Assembly: GCF_002843605.1 (NCBI RefSeq)
Contig: NZ_CP025263.1
Location: forward strand, 2,199,501 to 2,263,500
DNA: 64,000 nucleotides
Origin: Pseudomonas sp. S09G 359
Lineage (GTDB): Bacteria > Pseudomonadota > Gammaproteobacteria > Pseudomonadales > Pseudomonadaceae
Direction: 5' to 3'
Position numbers and translations under genes: made by a program. Shown in pieces: positions 56,362-64,000 of the stretch. How positions within the stretch are numbered: position 1 is the first letter of the stretch; the number at the start of each line of letters is the position of its first letter. Under the pieces are notes generated by a model. The model was not told the DNA's origin, ran no database searches, and worked only from the letters and a program-made list of their open reading frames with translations.

Positions 56362-56411
56362 ATAAGACGTATGCAAGCCATCGGTGTTTATGTCCAAGGG
56401 AGGGAGGTGAC

Positions 56412-57302
56412 ATGTTCGACTGGAATGACCTGCGGTTTTTTCTTGAGTTGCAGCGCAGTGGCCGTTTGCTCACCGCCGCGCAGCGCCTGAAAACCACCCA
56501 CGCCACGGTGGCGCGTCACATCGAGGCCATCGAGAAAAGCCTTGGCACTGCACTGTTTGTGCAGCACGCCCAGGGCTACGAACTGACGCCTTCCGGCGAA
56601 GCCCTGCTCAAGCATGCCGAAGCCATGGAAAACGTCGCGCTGCTGGCTGAAGACGAACTCACCCATTCCGCCGCGCCCCTGGGCAAGATCCGCCTGGGTG
56701 TGGCCGAAGGGTTGGGCGTGATGTTCCTCGCCAGTCGCATGGGCGGGCTGTTCGACCGTTACCCGGGGCTGGAAGTTGAGCTGCTTGCCGTGCCGCGTTT
56801 TGTCAGCATCCTCAACCGCGAGGCGGAAATCAGCATCCACCTCGAACGGCCCAGTGTCGATCAACTGGTCACGCGCAAACTCACCGACTACCGCCTCGCA
56901 CTCTACGCCAGTCGCGCCTATCTGGAACGCCACCCGCCCATCGAAAAGCGCGAAGACCTCGCCGCCCATGCCTGGATCGATTATGTCGACGACCTGCTGT
57001 TCAGCCAGGAACTGAAATTCCTCAGCAGCTTCTGCCGCAACCCCAAGGTGGTGTTCCACAGCACCAGCGTGATCGCCCAGCACCAGGCCGCGCGCTCCGG
57101 GCTGGGGATCGCCGTGTTGCCATGCTTCATGGCGTCAGGCGACCCGGACCTGGTGCCGTTGTTGCCGGGCGAGGGCATCCAGCGCAGCTACTGGATCAGC
57201 TCGCGCCGGGAGCTGCACAAATCGGTGCGGCTGCGGGTGTTGTGGGATTACGTGGTGGAGTTGTGCGCGCGGGAGCAGGGCTTGTTGCTGGGTGAAATCT
57301 AG
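56412..57302 (+). CDS. LysR-family regulator, divergent to the GMC-MHS pair
   Basis: 296 residues. Helix-turn-helix at about 3-62 (DWNDLRFFLELQRSGRLLTA, KTTHATVARHIEAIEKSLGT). The effector domain shows VSILNREAEISIHLERP and CRNPKVVFHSTSVIAQHQAA. The frame is open to 56196 through REPIN DNA, but AGGGAGG before ATG 56412 settles the start. Divergent layout suggests control of the GMC oxidoreductase and its transporter. Confidence 0.88.
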   Translation: MFDWNDLRFFLELQRSGRLLTAAQRLKTTHATVARHIEAIEKSLGTALFVQHAQGYELTPSGEALLKHAEAMENVALLAEDELTHSAAPLGKIRLGVAEGLGVMFLASRMGGLFDRYPGLEVELLAVPRFVSILNREAEISIHLERPSVDQLVTRKLTDYRLALYASRAYLERHPPIEKREDLAAHAWIDYVDDLLFSQELKFLSSFCRNPKVVFHSTSVIAQHQAARSGLGIAVLPCFMASGDPDLVPLLPGEGIQRSYWISSRRELHKSVRLRVLWDYVVELCAREQGLLLGEI

Positions 57303-57323
57303 CGGATGAACGCCGATCAAAAG

Positions 57324-57410
57324 GTGGGAGCGGGCTTGCTCGCGAATGCGGTGTGTCAGTCTACTTATCCTTAACTGATACACCGCATTCGCGAGCAAGC
57401 CCGCTCCCAC
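57324..57410. repeat. REPIN, GTGGGAGCGGGCTTGCTCGC type
   Basis: Inverted REP pair GTGGGAGCGGGCTTGCTCGC and its complement, with a symmetric loop (GAATGCGGTGTGTCAG and CTGATACACCGCATTC). The third REP family of the window. Between convergent genes. Confidence 0.88.
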
Positions 57411-57439
57411 ATTGGATCTGTGGGGGGGCTTAAACCGGG

Positions 57440-58537
57440 TTATTCACGCAATTCAAACTCCGCACTGCCGAGCCTTTCGCCATTCACCAACACATGCACC
57501 CGATGCCTGCCCGGATAGTGCTTGCGCGTAGTCAGTTCACGAATATGTTGCTCGCGGCTGATGTTTTGCTGCTCACGCGCACCGAGGGTAAACGCCTTGA
57601 GCTTGAACACCTTAGCCGCGCTGTGCCCGGCACTTTTTACGTAGTCGATGGCGTAGTCCACCACTAGCTTCTGCGCGGTGTCGGCGGTGGATTCCAGGCT
57701 GAATGACAGGTTGATGCGTTCGCCCAGGTTGATCACCGCTGGTGTGACGCTGAGGGTGTGCAGCCTGACTTCGGCCTTGGCGCCAGCGCCCATGAGCGTC
57801 AGTGCGCGGGTGTTGCCCTGCTTGATCAGGCTGCGCAACGCGTGGCGGGCAATCCAGGCGGTGCGGGGGTTCTCCAGGTTCCAGCCTTCGATCAGGCTGA
57901 GCACCCAATCCGGGTGGTCCTTGGTGATGTCGTTGAGGTGGTTGGCCACGGATTTGCGCACATACAGGCTGCTGTCGGCCTTGAGGTTGTCGAGTATCGC
58001 GGCGCACAGTTCGGGGTTGGCTTGCACCTCGGCCAGGCGAAATGACCAGGGCAGGCGCGGCCGCGAGCCTTCGCTGGCGAGGCGGCGTACGTGTTCGTTG
58101 GCATCCAGCGACCAGGCTTGCATCACCGCCAGCGTGCGCTGCAAGTCGTGCAGCAAGAACGGGCGGATGGCGAATTCGGCGGAGCCAAAGGTGGTGAAGT
58201 ATTCCAGCGCAGCCATGGAGCGCTTGAAGTCATCGCGGCCGTAACTCGCCACGTAGTGCGGCAGGAACAGGCTGACAAAACTGCTGTTCAGGCGTGGCGC
58301 CAGGGCATACAGCAGCTTGAGGGTGTGCGGATAATCCAGCGGGATCACCGCGTGCAGGCTCTCGCTGACCCGCGCCATGCGCTGCATCACCGACAACTCG
58401 GCCAGCCCCGCCTTGGCGAGTTTGAGGAAGCCCTTGGCGTCGAACGCCGGGTACACCGCGGTCATCTCGCTGGCGATGTGTTGCAGGCGTTCGACGTTGA
58501 AGATTTCCTTGAGGGCCGGGGCGCTTTGGTCGGTCAT
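57440..58537 (-). CDS. alkC: DNA alkylation repair protein AlkC with Ig-like C-terminal domain
   Basis: 365 residues. The HEAT-like repeat region (about 1-255) starts ALKEIFNVERLQHIASEMTA and contains LFLPHYVASYG and SSLYVRKSVANHLNDITKDH. This matches AlkC, a glycosylase family that removes alkylated bases such as 3-methylcytosine and 3-methyladenine. A C-terminal all-beta domain of about 105 residues (SVTPAVINLGERINLSFSLE, HRVHVLVNGERLGSAEFELR) looks Ig-like, as in the longer AlkC type. ATG 58537 is chosen; the frame is open upstream into the end of the GS-like gene, 22 bases away. Confidence 0.85.
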   Translation of the reverse strand: MTDQSAPALKEIFNVERLQHIASEMTAVYPAFDAKGFLKLAKAGLAELSVMQRMARVSESLHAVIPLDYPHTLKLLYALAPRLNSSFVSLFLPHYVASYGRDDFKRSMAALEYFTTFGSAEFAIRPFLLHDLQRTLAVMQAWSLDANEHVRRLASEGSRPRLPWSFRLAEVQANPELCAAILDNLKADSSLYVRKSVANHLNDITKDHPDWVLSLIEGWNLENPRTAWIARHALRSLIKQGNTRALTLMGAGAKAEVRLHTLSVTPAVINLGERINLSFSLESTADTAQKLVVDYAIDYVKSAGHSAAKVFKLKAFTLGAREQQNISREQHIRELTTRKHYPGRHRVHVLVNGERLGSAEFELRE

Positions 58538-58559
58538 CGGTGATTCCAGGGCGGTGGGG

Positions 58560-59906
58560 TCAGAGAAACCAGCGGTATTCGCGCGCGTGGATCTCTTGTT
58601 GGAAGGCCAGGTGGTCCTGGCGTTTGTTCTCGCAGTACACGTCGACAAATTCACCGCCGAGCTTATCGCGCAATACCGGCTGGTGCTGCATGGCGCGTAC
58701 GGCCTCGAGCATTTCCAGGGGGAAGGCGCTGCCGCTTGAGCGGTCGTCGTTCAAGGGGGCGATGGGTTCTTGCCGGGCTTCAAGGCCATGCTCCAAACCG
58801 GCGAGGATCGCCGCCAACACCAGGTATGGGTTGGCGTCGGCGCTGGCCAGGCGATGTTCGATACGCAGGTTGCGCGGGTCGGACTCGGGGATGCGCACGC
58901 ACGCATCGCGGTCTTCAAAGCCCCAGCTGGCGCGGGTGGCGGCGTTGACCGTACCGCCCAGGCGGCGGAAGGCGTTGTGGTTGGGCGAGAAAATCGGCAT
59001 GCAATGCGGCAGCAGTTCCAGGCACCCGGCTACGGCATGGCGCAACGGTTGCTGCTGGTGGGCCGCGAGCAGGTTATTGCCCGCGCCGTCATACAGGCTG
59101 ACATGCACATGCATGCCGCTGCCGGGGTATTGCAGGTAGGGCTTGGCCATAAAGCTGGCGCGATAGCCGTGTTTAAGCGCCACGCCGCGGGTGCTGCGGC
59201 AGAACAGGGCGGCCCAGTCGGCGGCGCGCAGGCCGTCTTCGAGGTGGCCGAAGTTGATTTCAAATTGGCCGGGGCCGAGTTCGGCGGTGATCACCGTGAT
59301 GTCGATGCCCTGGGCCTTGGCGGTTTGCGCCATGTCGTCGAGCACCTCGCTGAAGCGCGACAACCGCTCGATATGCAGGGTGGGTTGGTCGTCGGCGTCA
59401 TCGCTGAGCGGGTCGCGGGCGAATTGTGGCAGGCCGTTGTCGAGTTTCTTGTCGAACAGGTAGAACTCCAGCTCGAACGCCACCACCGGGTGGATGCCCT
59501 TATGGTGCAGGCGCTCCAGCACCTTGGCCAGGACTTCGCGGGGTTCGAATTCGATGGGCGCTTCGGTGCCGTCCGAGGTGATCAGCATCTGCCCCAATGG
59601 CTGTGATTCCCAGCTCACCGGCTTGAGCGTGCCCGGCACCAGGCGGCGGTTGGCGTCCGGGTCGCCGTCGTGGAAGCAGTAGTCACCAATCTTGAACAAC
59701 CCGCCCTGTGCCCCCAGCAGCACGGCGTTTTGCGGCAGCTTCAAGGGGCTGCCGGCGGCGACCTTTTCGAGCATCTCTATCGGGTAGCGCTTGCCGTAGA
59801 AATGCCCGGGAATGTCCAGGGCGATCAGGTCGACGTAGCGCACCTCGGGATGGTTCTGGCGAAAGGTCCGTACTTCGGCCAGTAACGTGGCGGCATGGCT
59901 TTTCAC
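58560..59906 (-). CDS. Glutamine synthetase-family ligase (gamma-glutamylpolyamine synthetase-like)
   Basis: 448 residues of the glutamine synthetase superfamily. Metal and ATP site residues lie in FELEFYLFD, AELGPGQFEINFGHLEDG, GSGMHVHVSLYD and the ammonia-side RIPESDPRNLRIEHRLA. Similar to PuuA/PauA-type enzymes that attach glutamate to polyamines or similar amines. GTG 59906 with AGGAG eight bases upstream is the likely start; a TTG at 59975 overlaps the regulator and is less likely. It follows the XRE-cupin regulator gene by 11 bases, the usual partner in amine catabolism. Confidence 0.88.
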   Translation of the reverse strand: MKSHAATLLAEVRTFRQNHPEVRYVDLIALDIPGHFYGKRYPIEMLEKVAAGSPLKLPQNAVLLGAQGGLFKIGDYCFHDGDPDANRRLVPGTLKPVSWESQPLGQMLITSDGTEAPIEFEPREVLAKVLERLHHKGIHPVVAFELEFYLFDKKLDNGLPQFARDPLSDDADDQPTLHIERLSRFSEVLDDMAQTAKAQGIDITVITAELGPGQFEINFGHLEDGLRAADWAALFCRSTRGVALKHGYRASFMAKPYLQYPGSGMHVHVSLYDGAGNNLLAAHQQQPLRHAVAGCLELLPHCMPIFSPNHNAFRRLGGTVNAATRASWGFEDRDACVRIPESDPRNLRIEHRLASADANPYLVLAAILAGLEHGLEARQEPIAPLNDDRSSGSAFPLEMLEAVRAMQHQPVLRDKLGGEFVDVYCENKRQDHLAFQQEIHAREYRWFL

Positions 59907-59917
59907 GGGTGGTGCTC

Positions 59918-60499
59918 CTAGTTGTAAACCCACAGCACGCGGGCGGGCAGGTCGGTCAGGTTGGCGTAGCGGCAATGGGCGAAACTGGCCAGGTGGAAGC
60001 TATCACCGGGGCCGAGGGTAACCGAGTCGGTTTCGCCCTCGACCCACAGCGTCAATTCGCCCTCCAGCACAAAACCGGCCTGCTCGGCGCGATCACTCAT
60101 GGTCTGTTCACCGCTGTTGGCGCCGGGCGCCAACAGGCTGTCGAGCATCGAAAACGCGCCGTTCATGCTCGGTGAAACGAGGATGTCGGTGATGCCGTTG
60201 GCGTAATACACCGTGCGCCGCTCGTTGGGGCGGGTGATCCAGTCCACGGCCTTGGGTTTGGGTTGGCTGTAGAAATAGGTAGTGGGCACGTCGAGGGCGT
60301 GGCTGATGGCGGTCAGGTCCGCCACGGTCGGGCGTGACAGGCCGCGTTCTACCTGGGACAGGAAGCCCACCGAGCGCTCGATCTTGTGAGCGAGCTGGGC
60401 CAGGGTGAGCTTCTTGTGCTTGCGCAGGTCGTGGATCAAGGCGGCGAGGGTGGCGAGTTCTTCTTGAAGCGTCATGAAATTTATGTCGAATAATTTCAT
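59918..60499 (-). CDS. XRE-family regulator with cupin domain (PuuR-like)
   Basis: 193 residues. N-terminal helix-turn-helix (LRKHKKLTLAQLAHKIERSV then GFLSQVERGLSRPTVADL) followed by a small cupin domain near 110-190 (PGANSGEQTMSDRAEQAGFV, LGPGDSFHLASFAHCRY). PuuR-like layout: binds the amine or its glutamyl form and controls the operon. It lies directly before the GS-like ligase gene. ATG 60475 is an alternative start; neither start has a good ribosome site. Repeated TTTCATGA motifs surround the start region and may be its own operator. Confidence 0.9.
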   Translation of the reverse strand: MKLFDINFMTLQEELATLAALIHDLRKHKKLTLAQLAHKIERSVGFLSQVERGLSRPTVADLTAISHALDVPTTYFYSQPKPKAVDWITRPNERRTVYYANGITDILVSPSMNGAFSMLDSLLAPGANSGEQTMSDRAEQAGFVLEGELTLWVEGETDSVTLGPGDSFHLASFAHCRYANLTDLPARVLWVYN

Positions 60500-60530
60500 G
60501 AAAAATTACAGGATTTATTTCATTGAGGCA
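60464..60530. promoter_or_regulatory. Possible operator region of the XRE-cupin regulator
   Basis: Around the start codon the plus strand shows the repeated elements GTCATGAAATTTAT, TAATTTCATGAAAA and ATTTATTTCATTGA, all variants of ATTTCAT/ATGAAAT, in part palindromic. Such repeats are typical of autoregulated XRE regulators. No binding data; candidate only. Confidence 0.35.
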
Positions 60531-60557
60531 ACGCTGGCGATACCACGGGCCCCATTT

Positions 60558-60690
60558 TGTGGCGAGAGAGCTTGCTCGCGCTGGGCCGCGAAGCGGCCCC
60601 AACCGATTCACGGAGTTTTTTTCAGGTAGATCACGCTGGGGCTTTTTGGGGCTGCTGCGCAGCCCAGCGGGAGCAAGCTCCCTCGCCACA
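60558..60690. repeat. REPIN, TGTGGCGAGAGAGCTTGCTC type
   Basis: Inverted REP pair with inner arms GCGAAGCGGCCCC and GGGGCTGCTGCGC. It lies between the divergent XRE gene and the RcnB-like gene. Confidence 0.85.
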
Positions 60691-60784
60691 GGGTAGGGCG
60701 GTGAGGGGCCTCAGAATTTCGCTGAATGATTTAAAGCCCCTGCGGTCCGAACCTGGGTACGCGCCATTCATTCAAGGAGCACCC

Positions 60785-61093
60785 ATGAAATCCAAAACCC
60801 TCGCCGCCTGCCTGTTGGTCGCCGCCAGCCTTTCCACCGCCAGCTTTGTGGCCCAGGCCGGGGATACGCCCCAGGAAACCGTCAAGCCTTCCAGCATCAA
60901 CACCCGTGACTTGAAAGAAGGCGACCGCGCCCCGGACATGCTGATGCGCAAGGAGTCGGCTGTCAGCGACTGGAAAAAACGTGGCCTCAAGCAACCCGAG
61001 GCCGACAGCCAATGGGCACGGGTAGGGGACCGGTTCGTGCTGCTTAAAACCACCAACGGCACGATTCTTGAGATCACCCCCGTCAAGAAATGA
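60785..61093 (+). CDS. RcnB-like periplasmic protein
   Basis: 102 residues with a signal peptide (LAACLLVAASLSTASFVAQA). The mature part has the RcnB pattern: KEGDRAPDMLMRKESAVSDW then KKRGLKQPEADSQWARVGDR and FVLLKTTNGTILEIT. RcnB of E. coli helps nickel and cobalt homeostasis; many Pseudomonas homologues are of unknown role. AAGGAG five bases before ATG 60785 decides the start. Single gene. Confidence 0.85.
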   Translation: MKSKTLAACLLVAASLSTASFVAQAGDTPQETVKPSSINTRDLKEGDRAPDMLMRKESAVSDWKKRGLKQPEADSQWARVGDRFVLLKTTNGTILEITPVKK

Positions 61094-61171
61094 CCTGTCT
61101 GTTTTGCCTGTTCTTGCGTTAAGGTAACCGGCCGCTAATGGCCGCGTTACCGACCAAAGAAAGAGAGCAGG

Positions 61172-62365
61172 ATGCTTGCCACAATAAGAAACTACCCCCG
61201 CACCGTGAACCTGTTGCTGTGCGCCACGTTGCTGCTGACGTTGGCCAAGGCCATCACCTTCCCGTACCTCGTTATCTACCTCACCAGTCACTTTGCTCTC
61301 GACATCAGCCAGGTTGGCCTGGTGATCGGCAGTTCGTTGATCGTCGGTTCACTGCTCAGCGTCTACGGTGGCTTTCTGGTCGACCGGATCAACAGCTATC
61401 GCCTGCTGCTCGGCCTGAGCGTGGTGTTTGTGCTGGGGTTTATCGGCACGGTCCTGGCGCAGAATATCTGGGCGTTCTACAGCTGCCTGATCCTGATCAA
61501 CCTGGCCTACGCGGTCATCGATATCGCGGTGAAGGCCGGCTTTGCCAGCCTGTTGCCGGAGGACGCGCGCAGTGAAGTGTTTTCCATCAAGTACACCCTG
61601 ACCAATATCGGTTATGCCGTGGGGCCGGCGTTTGGCGCGGTGGTGGCCAAGTTGGATATCAGCCTGCCGTTTATTTTGTCGGCGCTGCTGGGGTTGGGGT
61701 TTTTCCTGCTGTATTGGCGCTGGGGCGACCGCACGCTGGCCACCGCCGAGCCTGCGCAAAAACCGGTGTCGTTCCTTGCCGTCGGCCGGGTACTGCTGCG
61801 CGACCATCGCCTGGTGTGCTTCACCCTCGGTGGGCTGCTCAGCGCGGTGGTGTTCGGCCAGTTCACTGCCTACCTGTCGCAATACCTGGTGACCACCACC
61901 ACCGCCGAATACACCTACACCGTGATCAGCGCCGTGCTGACCACCAACGCCGTGCTGGTGATCGCCTTGCAATACGTGATCGGCCGGCGCATCTCGCACC
62001 GTCATCTGAGCCAGTGGCTTATTTTCGGCTTGAGCATGTTCATGCTTGGGTTGATCGGTTTCGCGCTGTCCACCAGCGTGCTGTGGTGGGTGCTGGCGAT
62101 GGCGGTATTCACGGTGGGGGAGATTGTGGTGTTTCCGGCCGAATACATGTTCATCGACCGGATCGCCCCTGACCACCTGCGCGGCATGTACTACGGGGCG
62201 CAGAACCTGTCCAACCTCGGCGCCGCGATGGGGCCGGTGCTGTGTGGGCTGGTGTTGGCCAGCCTGCCGGCTCACTACATGTTCTACATGTTGGGGGCGT
62301 TTATCGTCGGGGGCGGGGTGTTCTATTTCATTGGTTCGTCGTTGAAGGCAAGTCATCCAGCCTGA
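61172..62365 (+). CDS. MFS transporter, YdeE/MdtH-like
   Basis: 397 residues with twelve membrane segments. Similar in pattern to E. coli YdeE: LTLAKAITFPYLVIYL in helix 1, FSIKYTLTNIGYAVGPAFGA in helix 5, FTVGEIVVFPAEYMFIDRIA in helix 10 and YYGAQNLSNLGAAMGPVLCG. YdeE exports dipeptides or arabinose when overproduced; the role here is open. GAGCAGG before the ATG. Its end overlaps the DUF1652 gene on the other strand by 38 bases. Confidence 0.88.
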   Translation: MLATIRNYPRTVNLLLCATLLLTLAKAITFPYLVIYLTSHFALDISQVGLVIGSSLIVGSLLSVYGGFLVDRINSYRLLLGLSVVFVLGFIGTVLAQNIWAFYSCLILINLAYAVIDIAVKAGFASLLPEDARSEVFSIKYTLTNIGYAVGPAFGAVVAKLDISLPFILSALLGLGFFLLYWRWGDRTLATAEPAQKPVSFLAVGRVLLRDHRLVCFTLGGLLSAVVFGQFTAYLSQYLVTTTTAEYTYTVISAVLTTNAVLVIALQYVIGRRISHRHLSQWLIFGLSMFMLGLIGFALSTSVLWWVLAMAVFTVGEIVVFPAEYMFIDRIAPDHLRGMYYGAQNLSNLGAAMGPVLCGLVLASLPAHYMFYMLGAFIVGGGVFYFIGSSLKASHPA

Positions 62366-62600
62366 GCTTGCCCATGTTGTTGCTTTGCAGTTCGTAGCGC
62401 AGTTCTTCGACCATTTTTTCCACTTCCTGCGGGGTCTGCAGCCTGTTGGTGCTGATCCCCGTCACCACCAGGTCCACCCGGCCGGTGTCGGCGTCATAGA
62501 CCTTGAGGGTCAAAGACGCATCCCGGCAGAGGGTGAACTCGCACGTCAGCGGCGCCAGGCCTTCTTCGATGCAATTTCGCAGTTGAGAGAGCGTAAACAT
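62328..62600 (-). CDS. DUF1652 protein
   Basis: 90 residues, the common size of this Pseudomonas family. Pattern LRNCIEEGLAPLTCEFTLCR, LTLKVYDADTGRVDLVVTGI, and a C-terminal VEKMVEELRYELQSN. Small alpha/beta protein, cytoplasmic, of unknown function. AAGGAA six bases before ATG 62600 supports the start; the frame is open a little further. Convergent overlap with the MFS gene. Confidence 0.85.
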   Translation of the reverse strand: MFTLSQLRNCIEEGLAPLTCEFTLCRDASLTLKVYDADTGRVDLVVTGISTNRLQTPQEVEKMVEELRYELQSNNMGKLRLDDLPSTTNQ

Positions 62601-62731
62601 GAGGGTTCCTTCAAGGTGTCGTTTCACCACGGCACAGGTTCAAGGCCCTGTGCTCACCCCTTGAAGGTTAAGGATTACGCCTACGCGCCATAAGGCGAAT
62701 TCGCACTAGCCGCACTAGTGCATTTGTACTT

Positions 62732-64000
62732 TTAACGCGTGTTTTTAACCCGCAGTTCGCCGGCAAACAGCCCGCGTTCACGGGCCCAGACGATGGCGGC
62801 ACTGCGGCTGTGCACCCCCAGTTTGGAATACACCGTGGCGACATGGTTGCGCACAGTGTTGGGTGCCAGTTTAAGGCGCGAGGCGATCTCCTTGTCGGCC
62901 AGGCCCTCGCAGATCAAACCCAGCACATCGCGCTCGCGGGCGGTCAGGTCGGTAAAGGCCACGTTCGGCAAGTTGGGGCTGTTGACACTCTTGGCGTTGG
63001 CCAGCTTTTCGATCAGGGTCTGGCTGAACCAGGACGCGTCCTGCATCACTTCCTCGATTGCCGCGACCAGTTCCAGCTCCGAGCGTTTGCGTTCGGTGAT
63101 GTTCATCAGCACCAGCAGGTAGCAGGGCACGTCCTCGATGATCACGGTGTCGGCCGACACCACGCAGTCGATCACTTCATTACCTTTCTTGCGCACCTTG
63201 AGGTCCAGGCCATCGAGGTTGCCGGCTTTTTCCAGGGTGGCGAACAACTGCGCGCCGGCAGTGGCGCTGTCGATAAAGTCGATGTCTTCGATGGCTTTGC
63301 CGATCAGCTCTTCGCTGAGGTAGCCGGTGATGTTCATAAACGCTTCGTTGACGTCCACCACCTGGCGGTTGGCGGCGTTGCACACCAGGGTCGGCACGGG
63401 CGTCAGGCGGAACGATTTGGCGAAGCGCTCCTCACTCTGGCGCAGGGCGATTTCCGCCTTGCGGCGCGGCTCAAGGTCGGTGAAGGAAAACAGCATGCAG
63501 TCTTCCTCGTTCATGTCCAACGGCTGGCCGGCGACAATCACCAGTTTGCTGCCACCCTCAGGCAGGCGCAGTTCGGCCTGCATTTGCGGGATGGTCGCGC
63601 CTTCGCCCAGGCGCTGGATGGCCAGGTCCTTGCGCTCGGCCTGTTCCAGCACATCCAGCTCATACACGGATTTGCCGATGACCTGGTCGCGGTTGTAGCC
63701 GGTCATCTCCAGAAAGCCCTGGTTCACCTTGATATAGCGCAGGTCGCTCAAACGGCAGATCACTGCAGGCGCCGGGTTGGCGTTGAAGGTTTTTTCAAAG
63801 CGCTGCTCGGCGCTGGCCCACTCGGTGGCATCGCTGAGGACCAGCACCAGCAACTCGGGCTCGCCGTGGGAGTCGGTGATCACCAGGCTGCGCAGGCGGT
63901 GCACCCAGGCTCTGTGTTCGTCGTCGACGGGCGTGACTTCCACCACCACATCGCTGAACTCTTCGCCCGCCGCCGCGCGGGCGAGGGGGTAGCTTTCCAG
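62732..64000 (-). CDS. PAS-containing LuxR-type regulator (N-terminus outside window)
   Basis: At least 422 residues; the frame remains open to the right edge, so the start is missing. Three PAS-like regions are visible: the first at the edge, the second from RFEKTFNANPAPAVICRLSD, the third from RFAKSFRLTPVPTLVCNAAN with NITGYLSEELIGK. A LuxR helix-turn-helix ends the protein (LTARERDVLGLICEGLADKE, NTVRNHVATVYSKLGVHSRS). It lacks a receiver domain in the visible part. Probably senses a small molecule or redox signal through PAS domains; targets unknown. Confidence 0.88.
   Translation of the reverse strand: MESYPLARAAAGEEFSDVVVEVTPVDDEHRAWVHRLRSLVITDSHGEPELLVLVLSDATEWASAEQRFEKTFNANPAPAVICRLSDLRYIKVNQGFLEMTGYNRDQVIGKSVYELDVLEQAERKDLAIQRLGEGATIPQMQAELRLPEGGSKLVIVAGQPLDMNEEDCMLFSFTDLEPRRKAEIALRQSEERFAKSFRLTPVPTLVCNAANRQVVDVNEAFMNITGYLSEELIGKAIEDIDFIDSATAGAQLFATLEKAGNLDGLDLKVRKKGNEVIDCVVSADTVIIEDVPCYLLVLMNITERKRSELELVAAIEEVMQDASWFSQTLIEKLANAKSVNSPNLPNVAFTDLTARERDVLGLICEGLADKEIASRLKLAPNTVRNHVATVYSKLGVHSRSAAIVWARERGLFAGELRVKNTR

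Noticed and set aside
56196..56411. N-terminal extension of the LysR regulator
   Set aside because: REPIN sequence; ATG 56412 follows AGGGAGG and starts the helix-turn-helix domain.

Overview
The window reads as chromosome of a Pseudomonas of the fluorescens group. The coding is GC-rich and dense, the small genes are of Pseudomonas type (DUF2790, DUF1652, RcnB-like), and thirteen REP or REPIN elements of three families (GTGGGAGGGGGCTTGC, GTGGGAGCGGGCTTGC and GTGGCGAGCGGGCTTGC types) lie between genes. I see no rRNA, tRNA, CRISPR array, transposase or prophage. Most of the window is ordinary core and accessory metabolism, with one clear accessory island, an Rhs toxin locus at about 36.0-41.2 kb.

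Layout. 0-7 kb: end of an unknown gene, an MFS transporter, a DapF paralogue that has lost both catalytic cysteines, and a cytosine operon in which a PucR-type regulator sits between permease and deaminase (codB-pucR-codA). 7-9 kb: NUDIX hydrolase, QueD, patatin-like protein. 9-11.7 kb: an overlapping operon of two PepSY proteins, a response regulator and a PhoQ-like kinase. 11.8-17.8 kb: two chemoreceptors, each with a candidate sigma-28 promoter, flanking a COG2056 antiporter-like permease; between them is a 17-bp minisatellite grown from a REP edge. 17.9-30.5 kb: TrhP, DUF2790, a deletion remnant of DipZ, an AI-2E family permease, small proteins, an AroE-like dehydrogenase, a lipoprotein, YceH, DUF1993, SstT, an MFS carrier, NhaR and a TerC-family protein. 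30.5-34.2 kb: histidine phosphatase, GST, PhzF and a zinc-type HemB. 34.2-41.2 kb: a lipoxygenase-like protein, then a candidate immunity gene and an rhs gene broken by one in-frame stop. 41.5-48.4 kb: DUF1615 and DUF4349 lipoproteins, a thioesterase and a ketone-body operon (CoA transferase A and B, thiolase) with a divergent LysR regulator. 48.4-52.5 kb: a long gene-poor stretch with a second REP-edge repeat array, a sirtuin, a CBS protein and topoisomerase III. 52.7-64 kb: MHS transporter and GMC oxidoreductase with a LysR regulator, then an XRE-cupin regulator, glutamine-synthetase-like ligase and AlkC, then an RcnB-like protein, an MFS carrier, DUF1652 and the end of a PAS-LuxR regulator.

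The points most worth a second look are the lipoxygenase-like protein with an unusual metal-ligand set, the Rhs C-terminal toxin and its candidate immunity gene with the upstream nonsense codon, the Ser/Ser DapF paralogue, and the 17- and 36-bp tandem arrays that start exactly at REP borders.
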